Part shown: positions 1 through 5,084 of the stretch, in pieces | Layout of the letters: every line of letters starts with the position of its first letter | Numbering within the stretch: position 1 is the stretch's first letter | DNA from: a virus | DNA: 21,150 bases | Direction: 5' to 3' (one strand) | IMG/VR virus record: IMGVR_UViG_3300028595_000065 | Span: 1 to 21,150 of that record | Made by a program: the position numbers and the translations under genes | The notes under the pieces: model-generated | What the model was told of the DNA's origin: nothing | What the model saw: the letters and a program-made list of their open reading frames with translations, nothing else | The model's database searches: none

Positions 1-1
1 G

Positions 2-262
2 GACAGGTTGGCACAGGAGGAGGAAGCCCGGCTGAATGCCATGACACTGAAGAACGTCAAGGTCATCATCGGCGAGGGGGAGAAGGCCAGGGTCGTGGAG
101 AAGACCATCGATGTGGAGGACAACTCCATCCGGATGAGGGCCACGGAGCTGCTGGCAGATCTCCAGGGTGCCAGATACAAGCCGGCAGAGGGTGACAAGA
201 TCGCCAACGTCATCATCCTCAACCCCGTCATGAGTCCTAAGCCTATAGGGAGTGGAGAATGA
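2..262 (+). CDS. C-terminal part of unidentified protein, possibly terminase small subunit (5' partial)
   Basis: The frame is open from the first bases of the window, so the gene probably begins upstream; a TTG at 8 and an ATG at 41 are possible but unproven internal starts. The visible part is charged, with a short helical stretch around IRMRATELLADLQG followed by a tail ending in NVIILNP. An amphipathic helix of the type RxxATELLxxL followed by a short beta tail is seen at the C-terminus of many phage small terminase subunits, and the gene lies upstream of the large terminase, which fits. However, about eight small genes separate it from the large subunit, and no helix-turn-helix is visible in this fragment. 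Its stop overlaps the next start (ATGA at 259). The terminase identity is an inference of low confidence. Confidence 0.5.
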   Translation, partial: DRLAQEEEARLNAMTLKNVKVIIGEGEKARVVEKTIDVEDNSIRMRATELLADLQGARYKPAEGDKIANVIILNPVMSPKPIGSGE

Positions 263-441
263 CCTTTGAAGAGTGGGGCAAACAGGACGAAACGTGCAAA
301 GCTGCCCACCGGGCTATGTACGCCGACTGGAAAGCCGAGCGGGAGCAGCTCATCGATGCGGCTGAAGAAGTTATCGGAGAATGTGGGCTGAATGGCTCTA
401 TTGAGAAATTGGAAGCCGTACTGGAGCAGGTGAAGGGATGA
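259..441 (+). CDS. Small coiled-coil protein, member 1 of a shuffled three-gene family
   Basis: A 60-residue, highly charged, helical protein starting at an ATG that overlaps the upstream stop. Residues 2-6 (TFEEW) and the KAEREQL stretch near residue 25 resemble the two following genes. The C-terminal segment (ECGLNGSIEKLEAVLEQVK) is nearly identical to the end of the next gene. I do not recognise a function. The gene looks like a minimal version of the family, holding a head and a tail segment but lacking the ADMVNQHCRYAGELHAE block found in the other two. Translation is probably coupled to both neighbours, since the stop overlaps the next ATG at 438. Confidence 0.75.
   Translation: MTFEEWGKQDETCKAAHRAMYADWKAEREQLIDAAEEVIGECGLNGSIEKLEAVLEQVKG
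379..423 (+). repeat. Direct repeat B, copy 1 (second copy 816-860)
   Basis: A 45-base segment that recurs at 816-860 with three mismatches. It encodes the ECGLNGSIEKLEAVL end shared by family members 1 and 2. The pairing of repeat B (members 1 and 2) with repeat A (members 2 and 3) is what makes member 2 look like a recombinant of the flanking genes. Confidence 0.88.
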
Positions 442-875
442 AGTTTGAGGAATGGACAGAGGAACTCAAGAAGCCTGCAGGGACCAGCAAGCGAGACTGG
501 GCAGAGATGCTCCAGGACTGGAGCGATGAGCGGGAGCAGCTCCTCGAGGATCTGGCCGACATGGTCAACCAGCACTGCCGCTACGCAGGGGAGCTGCATG
601 CCGAGGTAGAGCGGTTGCGGGAAGAGATACAACTTATCACGCTACCTCATGGTGAAAGGGAGAAGGCTCTCCGTATCCGTGCCGAGAAAGCAGAGGCGTA
701 TGCCAAGGAGCTTGAAGCCAAGCTGGACGAGAACCGGGACGACTATATCGAGCAGGCCAGGAAAGCCGAGGCTCAGGTGGAGCAGCTCCTCGAGGCGGCG
801 TGGGAGGTTGTTGGTGAATGTGGCTTGAATGGCTCTATTGAGAAATTGGAAGCCGTCCTGAAGGAGGTGAAGTAA
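438..875 (+). CDS. Coiled-coil protein, member 2 of the shuffled family (longest form)
   Basis: A 145-residue protein rich in Glu, Lys, Ala and Arg, with a long predicted coiled coil in the middle (roughly residues 50-120). It begins KFEEW like member 1. It contains the block EREQLLEDLADMVNQHC through GELHAE, which recurs almost exactly in member 3, and it ends with the ECGLNGSIEKLEAVLKEVK segment shared with member 1. The gene therefore reads as a composite of its two neighbours around a unique central coiled coil. Function is unknown; the position before the large terminase is compatible with a DNA-packaging accessory or a non-structural role, but nothing proves either. The start overlaps the upstream TGA, and the gene's TAA overlaps the next ATG by one base. 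Confidence 0.78.
   Translation: MKFEEWTEELKKPAGTSKRDWAEMLQDWSDEREQLLEDLADMVNQHCRYAGELHAEVERLREEIQLITLPHGEREKALRIRAEKAEAYAKELEAKLDENRDDYIEQARKAEAQVEQLLEAAWEVVGECGLNGSIEKLEAVLKEVK
528..605 (+). repeat. Direct repeat A, copy 1 (second copy 944-1021)
   Basis: This 78-base segment recurs at 944-1021 with two mismatches, both at third codon positions in the reading frames used. A truncated third match (GAGCGGGAGCAGCTC) lies at 337-351. The copies encode the shared EREQL...GELHAE block of the small coiled-coil gene family. High DNA identity points to a recent duplication or ongoing exchange between neighbouring genes. Confidence 0.9.
816..860 (+). repeat. Direct repeat B, copy 2
   Basis: Second copy of the 45-base repeat of 379-423 (42 of 45 bases identical), at the 3' end of family member 2, just before the ribosome binding site of member 3. 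Confidence 0.88.
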
Positions 876-1168
876 TGTTTTCCGAGATCCATGAGGAGTG
901 GGAAGAAGCTGCCTATCGAAGAGGTCTGGCGGAAGGAAAGGCCGAGCGGGAGCAGCTCCTCGAGGATCTGGCCGACATGGTGAACCAGCACTGTCGCTAC
1001 GCAGGGGAGCTGCATGCCGAGAACGTCAAGCTCGACTCCCTGGCCCTGAGCGCCAACGCCTCCGCCATGCGGACCCTGGCACAACATGGCAGGTTCGTCA
1101 TAGAGAGTGAATACGGCCGGCGTGTCATCGGACACTGGCCAGAGAACCAACAGGGGGATGGGATATGA
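875..1168 (+). CDS. Coiled-coil protein, member 3 of the shuffled family
   Basis: A 97-residue protein. The N-terminal half (EEWEEAAYRRGLAEGKAEREQL, then LEDLADMVNQHC through GELHAEN) matches member 2; at DNA level 76 of 78 bases agree between 528-605 and 944-1021. The C-terminal half, from about residue 50, is unrelated to the other two members and lacks the ECGLNGSIEKLEAVL end. ATG at 875 follows AAGGAGGTGAAGTA, a very strong ribosome binding site. The stop TGA at 1166 overlaps the ATG of the next small gene. A competing frame (898-1110) inside this gene has no supporting start context and is a shadow. Confidence 0.75.
   Translation: MFSEIHEEWEEAAYRRGLAEGKAEREQLLEDLADMVNQHCRYAGELHAENVKLDSLALSANASAMRTLAQHGRFVIESEYGRRVIGHWPENQQGDGI
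944..1021 (+). repeat. Direct repeat A, copy 2
   Basis: Second copy of the 78-base repeat of 528-605 (76 of 78 bases identical), placed at the corresponding position inside the third family member. It is preceded by GCC, as is the truncated match at 337-351. Confidence 0.9.
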
Positions 1169-1326
1169 CAGAACGGATGAGGAAGGAGATGCTGGCCGCC
1201 ATCGACCAGCTCTATGGCAGCATGGGCCCCAGCAGGGTGCTCGAGATCTCCTGGGAGATGTTCGAGGACATCATGCAGCCGATCCTGGCGTTCATAGGAT
1301 GGCCAGACTGGGAGGAGAAAAAGTGA
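1165..1326 (+). CDS. Small hypothetical protein (53 aa)
   Basis: ATG at 1165 overlaps the upstream stop as ATGA, and the frame runs 53 codons to TGA at 1324. The peptide begins MTERMRKEMLAAIDQLYGS and ends FIGWPDWEEKK. It has an N-terminal amphipathic helix and a hydrophobic C-terminal patch (IMQPILAFIGW) too short to be a clear membrane segment. The AGGGGGATGGGAT upstream gives a plausible ribosome binding site. Tight overlaps at both ends and codon use like its neighbours support it as a real gene. No family is recognised. Confidence 0.65.
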   Translation: MTERMRKEMLAAIDQLYGSMGPSRVLEISWEMFEDIMQPILAFIGWPDWEEKK

Positions 1327-1493
1327 TCGAGGCCGGCGGCGACATGTACGAGAGGCTCACTGACGGCTGGTATCGCGTGAGCCAGGACGGAACACTCCTC
1401 GGCAAGGCGACCAAGAGGGAGGCAAGGCTCCTGGGACGTATCGAGGAGCTGAAGCAGGTTCTCAAAGAGGCCGCCTGGAAGGGGTTCAACTGA
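1323..1493 (+). CDS. Small hypothetical protein (56 aa), GTG start
   Basis: GTG at 1323 lies about six bases after GGGAGGAG (1310-1317) and overlaps the upstream stop, so it is preferred over more distant upstream ATGs in the same frame and over the ATG at 1344. The protein has a short aromatic N-terminal part (YERLTDGWYRVSQDGTLLG) that could form a small beta hairpin, followed by a charged amphipathic helix (REARLLGRIEELKQVLKEAA). Function is unknown. The stop overlaps the ATG of the HEYGH protein at 1493, so the two are probably translationally coupled. Confidence 0.65.
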   Translation: MIEAGGDMYERLTDGWYRVSQDGTLLGKATKREARLLGRIEELKQVLKEAAWKGFN

Positions 1494-1894
1494 TGAAGTG
1501 GTGGGTGTGGATCCTCATGTTCACCTGGGAGCTGCCCCAGACGATCCTGGGCGCGATCCTGCTGGCCATCTTCCACCGGGGACTGTGGAGACCGATCATG
1601 TACGATCCTCCGGAGCATGCCAGGGTCTGGGTGAATGATGATGGCAACTGGGGCGTGAGCCTGGGCCAGATCATCATCGTCCCCTACACTGTAGGCAGGA
1701 TCATACCGCACGAGTACGGCCACACCATCCAGAGCCTGTACCTGGGGCCGCTGTACCTGCTGTTGATCGGGTTGCCATCGATCACCTTCAACATCTTGAC
1801 CCGCCTGGGCTGGGTGGATCAGCACAAATACTATGACAGGCCCTGGGAAGCTTGGGCCGACCGACTGGGAGGAATAGACCGTGGATCACTATGA
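1493..1894 (+). CDS. Membrane-associated HEYGH zinc metalloprotease-like protein
   Basis: A 133-residue protein with a hydrophobic N-terminal segment (about 5-27) and a second hydrophobic stretch (about 83-103). Between them lies H73-E74-Y-G-H77, the HExxH zinc-binding signature, followed later by E119-A-W-A-D123, which resembles the glutamate third-ligand motif of gluzincin-type proteases. The surrounding text (SLGQIIIVP, HEYGHTIQSLYLGPLYLLLIGLPS, WADRLGG, shown here in parts) matches a conserved bacterial hypothetical membrane family as I remember it. Proteolysis is inferred from the motif only; substrate and role are unknown. It sits in a run of small genes upstream of the terminase, an unusual place for such a protein. 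It overlaps the next gene by 14 bases. Confidence 0.7.
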   Translation: MKWWVWILMFTWELPQTILGAILLAIFHRGLWRPIMYDPPEHARVWVNDDGNWGVSLGQIIIVPYTVGRIIPHEYGHTIQSLYLGPLYLLLIGLPSITFNILTRLGWVDQHKYYDRPWEAWADRLGGIDRGSL

Positions 1895-2120
1895 CTATAC
1901 TGGACCGACCAGCTGCGTGGAGTGCATCTACATGTGCTCATCGAGAAAGACCCAGGGCAAGTTCGAGTGTCATCGTTCGCCCCCGCAGCTGATCACCACC
2001 ATGCATCAGCAGAAGATCCAGGGCGGCATGTCCGTCCAGGTCCACTCTGTGTGGCCCGTGGTGGACCCCGAGCTTGACTGGTGTGGGAAAGGCATCAAAG
2101 ATGTCTCCCAGACCCCCTGA
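1881..2120 (+). CDS. Small cysteine-rich (putative zinc-binding) phage protein
   Basis: GTG at 1881 follows GGGAGGAATAGACC, a good ribosome binding site, and the gene overlaps the end of the HEYGH gene. The 79 residues contain C12-x2-C15, C19, C30-H31 and a late W67-C68-G. The layout CxxC, then C(H/R)xxPPQ, then WPVVDPExDWCG, is a recurring pattern in small phage and prophage proteins of unknown function, which probably bind one metal ion or an iron-sulfur cluster. No catalytic role can be read from it. Confidence is good for the gene and modest for metal binding. Confidence 0.7.
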   Translation: MDHYDYTGPTSCVECIYMCSSRKTQGKFECHRSPPQLITTMHQQKIQGGMSVQVHSVWPVVDPELDWCGKGIKDVSQTP

Positions 2121-2144
2121 GCTGCGAGATCTGGGGTATTCTCG

Positions 2145-2315
2145 GTGAGTCTCAGCTGTCAGTCCTGCGGCTACGTCGAGGAGCACATCAAGAACGAGCA
2201 GATCGTGAGGATCGATCCGAAGAAGCGCAAGCTGGTGTACCGCTGTCCGCAGTGTGGGCACCTGATCCACCACGCTGTCCACTACCATCATGAAAGGGAA
2301 GGCGATGTGCGCTGA
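2145..2315 (+). CDS. Small zinc-ribbon protein (56 aa)
   Basis: The frame from GTG at 2145 to TGA at 2313 encodes a peptide with two CxxC knuckles, C5-Q-S-C8 and C34-P-Q-C37-G-H, the classic zinc-ribbon spacing, followed by a His-rich tail (HHAVHYHHE). No in-frame ATG lies nearby and the ribosome binding site before GTG is weak (TGGGGT), so the exact start is uncertain. It overlaps the terminase start. Zinc ribbons of this size often contact nucleic acids or stabilise protein complexes; the role here is unknown. The short gap from 2121 to 2144 holds nothing recognisable. Confidence 0.6.
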   Translation: MSLSCQSCGYVEEHIKNEQIVRIDPKKRKLVYRCPQCGHLIHHAVHYHHEREGDVR

Positions 2316-3765
2316 TGCCCTGTACCTCGAGGACGAGGAGAAGAAGGACTACGCAGCTCTGCCCTCCCTGGACTACTTCCACCGATCACCGGCTCAGATC
2401 CGCTGCATCGTCGGGCCCGTGGGATCCGGCAAGACCACTGCAGCGGCCTGGGAGATCTGCTATGCTATCCCCTGGTATCTGTACAACTACAAGCACTACG
2501 AGAAGACACGCTGGGTGGTAGTCCGCAACACCTACTTCGAGCTGATGGACACGACCCGCAAGACGATCGAGGAATGGTTCGACTTCGGGGTGTACCGGGC
2601 CGGCACCAAGACCTATGTCATCCACTACCCAGACGGTCCCCAGGTTGAGCTGATGTACCGCAGCTGTGACAGGCCGGACGACATCAAGAAGTTCAAGTCC
2701 CTGGAGATCACCGGGTACTGGATCGACGAGTCCATAGAGGTGAAGGATGAGATCAAAAATATGCTCAAGAACAGGATCGGTCGCTTCCCTCGAAAAAGTG
2801 ATGTTCGGTTTGGTATCGAAACAACCAACCCTCCTGATGTCACCGATCCGACCTATTGGCGGTTCAACTGGAAGTACGTACAGCCGGGACAACCCGGTCC
2901 TGTTATCCCTCCTGGCCCGATCCCTACTAAGGAGCCCCTGCCCAAGCACGAAGGGTTCTGGCAGCCGCCCTACGAGAACAAAGCCAACCTGAGGACAGGC
3001 TACTACGATGACCTGAGGAGGGACTATGGTGACTATCCGGACTGGGTCTCACTCTATATCGAGGGGAAGCCCGGCATCATCGTCAAGGGCAAACCGGTCT
3101 ACAACAACTTTCGCCGGGAGTATCATGTGGCACAGGAGCCGCTTGCTTGGACGGGTGGTCCTCTTTTCGTGGGTTGGGACCACTCGGGTAACACTCCGGC
3201 TGCGGTTGTGGTTCAGATACCGACGGCCGGGAGGGCCCAGGTCCTCCGGGAGTTCTATTCCGATAAGATGGGAATTGTTGACTTTGGCCGTTGGGTTATC
3301 AACAACATCAACATCGACTTCCCTGGAGCTGAACTGGTCCACTGGGGCGACCCGGCGGGATCCAACGAGTTCAACACCAAGACGGGGTTCACATCCAACA
3401 CCAAGCTCTTGAGAGATGAGCTGGACATCGCTGTCCAGGCCAGTGAGCAGAACTTCCGGGTGAGGGTGGAGGCAGTAGAGCAGCAGCTGGGCAGGATCGA
3501 CGGCTTCCTCATGGATCCCAGCTGTATCATGCTGACCAACGGCTTCATCGGTGGCTATCACTACCCGGAGCACGGATCGCTGATGGGCGTGTACCTGCCC
3601 AACGTCCGCAAGAACAAGTACAGCCACCTCCAGGATGCCCTGCAGTACGTCATGGTCAGGCTGTTCAAGCCGATCGACAAGAAACGCAAGGACCTGGACG
3701 CGAACGTCGGGGAGTACTACGATGAGGAAGCCAACCGCTACGACCCCCTGGGGGTCTGGGACTGA
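2305..3765 (+). CDS. terL: Terminase large subunit (packaging ATPase and nuclease)
   Basis: This is the motor that cuts phage DNA and pumps it through the portal into the prohead. Numbered from ATG 2305 (486 aa), the N-terminal ATPase shows Walker A GPVGSGKT at 37-44, Walker B GYWIDE ending in D141-E142, and the coupling motif TTN at 173-175. The C-terminal RNase H-like nuclease shows D292 in GWDHSG, D349 in WGDPAG and D444 in HLQDAL, the expected three acids. The length is typical. ATG 2305 is preferred because AAAGGGA lies five bases upstream; ATG 2290, five codons earlier, has no visible ribosome binding site. All key motifs are present, so it should be active. Confidence 0.95.
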   Translation: MCADALYLEDEEKKDYAALPSLDYFHRSPAQIRCIVGPVGSGKTTAAAWEICYAIPWYLYNYKHYEKTRWVVVRNTYFELMDTTRKTIEEWFDFGVYRAGTKTYVIHYPDGPQVELMYRSCDRPDDIKKFKSLEITGYWIDESIEVKDEIKNMLKNRIGRFPRKSDVRFGIETTNPPDVTDPTYWRFNWKYVQPGQPGPVIPPGPIPTKEPLPKHEGFWQPPYENKANLRTGYYDDLRRDYGDYPDWVSLYIEGKPGIIVKGKPVYNNFRREYHVAQEPLAWTGGPLFVGWDHSGNTPAAVVVQIPTAGRAQVLREFYSDKMGIVDFGRWVINNINIDFPGAELVHWGDPAGSNEFNTKTGFTSNTKLLRDELDIAVQASEQNFRVRVEAVEQQLGRIDGFLMDPSCIMLTNGFIGGYHYPEHGSLMGVYLPNVRKNKYSHLQDALQYVMVRLFKPIDKKRKDLDANVGEYYDEEANRYDPLGVWD

Positions 3766-3775
3766 GGAGGAGCAC

Positions 3776-3919
3776 ATGGCGTTCAAACGAACCTACCGAT
3801 GGATCAAGAGGCGAGACAAGAAGCAGAGGGACCTGCCGGCCTGCTACCGGGTGAAGGCCAACTCGACGATCATCCAGGATCTGGTGGACATCGAGTCTAC
3901 CGGCGTGTATGACTGTTGA
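3776..3919 (+). CDS. Small basic hypothetical protein (47 aa)
   Basis: ATG at 3776 is preceded by GAGGAGG overlapping the terminase stop, an excellent ribosome binding site. The peptide is strongly basic at the N-terminus (FKRTYRWIKRRDKKQRD) and then neutral to acidic (IIQDLVDIESTG), ending in a cysteine. The basic start could contact DNA or the terminase, but this is speculation. The frame is open further upstream inside the terminase gene, yet the ribosome binding site fixes the start at 3776. The ends overlap the next gene by 11 bases. Confidence 0.65.
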   Translation: MAFKRTYRWIKRRDKKQRDLPACYRVKANSTIIQDLVDIESTGVYDC

Positions 3920-4100
3920 AGCGATGTTCCGGCTCTCCCAGGAGGTCGAGGCCCTGGAGCTGATCCTGCAGAAGGTCCGGGACATGGTAGCGGATCCCAT
4001 GGCCTACAAGCCCCACAGCGTCATCGAGTTCGCAGACAAGATCGAGGAGATGATCTGCGAGGAGCTTGGCAAGATGCACCAGAGGAAAGCCCGGCCTTGA
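3909..4100 (+). CDS. Small helical hypothetical protein (63 aa)
   Basis: The frame from ATG 3909 encodes a mostly helical, acidic protein (LSQEVEALELILQKVRDMVAD, then VIEFADKIEEMICEELGKMH, given here in pieces). An alternative start is ATG 3924, as the ribosome binding site before 3909 is poor. The length and heptad-like hydrophobic pattern suggest a small coiled-coil or helical hairpin. No family is recognised. Its stop codon lies within the TTGACA box of the candidate promoter at 4097, so it is likely the last gene of the packaging transcription unit. Confidence 0.6.
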   Translation: MTVEAMFRLSQEVEALELILQKVRDMVADPMAYKPHSVIEFADKIEEMICEELGKMHQRKARP

Positions 4101-4126
4101 CAGCACAGTCTACTTTCCTGTACACT
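4097..4126 (+). promoter_or_regulatory. Candidate sigma70 promoter for the head operon
   Basis: TTGACA at 4097-4102 is a perfect -35 consensus, and TACACT at 4121-4126 matches four of six -10 positions with an 18-base spacer. It lies in the 49-base gap before the gene at 4150, one of the larger gaps in this packed window and the first after the packaging genes, so it is well placed to transcribe the capsid module. The -10 is imperfect; a phage-specific or weak host promoter is also possible. Confidence 0.5.
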
Positions 4127-4139
4127 TGAATGTAACAGG
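4117..4139 (+). promoter_or_regulatory. Imperfect inverted repeat overlapping the promoter -10 region
   Basis: CCTGTACA at 4117-4124 and TGTAACAGG at 4131-4139 form an inverted repeat separated by CTTGAA, with a single extra A in the right arm. Because it covers the -10 box and the likely transcription start, it could be an operator. It could instead be a small hairpin in the leader RNA. There is no T tract, so it is not a terminator. Confidence 0.4.
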
Positions 4140-4149
4140 GAGGGGAACT

Positions 4150-4482
4150 ATGCCGACTGTGCATACTCTCCAGTTCAACCAGAAACACTCAAAGAACTAC
4201 ACTGACGTGGAACTTGCAAGGCGAGAGGAGACCGCAGAGCCCTTTCGCCTGTTTCAGTTTCTGGGGGGAGCAGGGGGCGAGGTCAGCCTGATCGGGGAAT
4301 ACGCACCACAGTGGTACACGGTGTTCCGGAAGGCCGAGATGGCCACGGGCTCGGACGATCCTATTGTCATAGATAACTGGGTCGACGAGCAGATCAAGGT
4401 GATCATGGGCCTGGAGAACCAGGCAGTCGCTGCACAGTCCGATGTGGTCTCTACTCCACGAGTAACGCTTGAGGAGGACTGA
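4150..4482 (+). CDS. Hypothetical protein between terminase and portal (110 aa)
   Basis: ATG at 4150 follows GGGAGGGGAACT, a strong ribosome binding site. The in-frame extension upstream overlaps the previous gene and is rejected. The protein is soluble, with an N-terminal polar region (TVHTLQFNQKHSKNYTDVE), a central Gly-rich stretch (FLGGAGGEVSLIG) and an acidic C-terminus. I recognise no family. As the first gene after the candidate promoter and directly before the head genes it is probably morphogenetic or structural, which is an inference from position only. Confidence 0.7.
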   Translation: MPTVHTLQFNQKHSKNYTDVELARREETAEPFRLFQFLGGAGGEVSLIGEYAPQWYTVFRKAEMATGSDDPIVIDNWVDEQIKVIMGLENQAVAAQSDVVSTPRVTLEED

Positions 4483-4483
4483 C

Positions 4484-5083
4484 ATGGCGGATGGACCACT
4501 GCTGGATCCTGATGTTCTAACTTCACCGGAGTTCAAGCACGGGAGCTATTACGACACCACTGGCGGCTTCGGAGGCAGGGCCTCACGGCTCTGGAACGAA
4601 GCGAGGCACAGGATGTCGGAAGGTCAGCTGAAACGGTTGCGCGAGAAGCTCCATGAGGAAGAGATGGCCCTCGCCGAAAAGCAGGGGGACCTGCGATGGG
4701 ATCCGGAAGGCCGGGAGTGGATCGGTCCAAAGGGAGTGCGAGTTCCTGAAGGGCAGCTGGCATCCAGGCTCGAGTTCACCGGGGGAACGCTCATCGCTCC
4801 GGAGCAGAAGCTCATGACGATGACCCCAGAGCAAAGGCAAGCTGAGGCCCAGGCCTTGAGACAGAAGTATGCCGCTCCAGAAGGGGCCTTCGGAGAGCCC
4901 ACGACCATGTTGGGCGGCAGCGCCGGTGGTATGCGACCTGCTGTCGATGCCTTCAAGGGCCGCACGGGAGCAGCTGTTGTAGATGCCATAGCCCAGGGCC
5001 TGATGGTTGATGATGCCGGCGAGGTCGTCAACCAGGAAGGCAAACGGTTGACCTGGAACAGTTCGGCGAAACGGTGGGAATAA
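4484..5083 (+). CDS. Hypothetical virion-region protein (199 aa)
   Basis: ATG at 4484 is six bases after GAGGAGG, so it is chosen over a TTG at 4469. The N-terminal third is polar and Gly-rich, then a strongly helical charged stretch (about residues 40-65, MSEGQLKRLREKLHEEEMAL). A W-rich segment (LRWDPEGREWIGPKG) follows, echoed at the very C-terminus by LTWNSSAKRWE, so the W-x(5-6)-W pattern occurs twice. Ala/Gln-rich helices lie in between. No known family is identified. It ends one base before the portal gene and is likely co-translated with it. A minor head or connector-associated role is plausible from position. Confidence 0.7.
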   Translation: MADGPLLDPDVLTSPEFKHGSYYDTTGGFGGRASRLWNEARHRMSEGQLKRLREKLHEEEMALAEKQGDLRWDPEGREWIGPKGVRVPEGQLASRLEFTGGTLIAPEQKLMTMTPEQRQAEAQALRQKYAAPEGAFGEPTTMLGGSAGGMRPAVDAFKGRTGAAVVDAIAQGLMVDDAGEVVNQEGKRLTWNSSAKRWE

Positions 5084-5084
5084 C

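Noticed and set aside
259-1168. CRISPR or other spaced repeat array
   Set aside because: The repeats are only two copies each, are coding, and have no regular spacer length.
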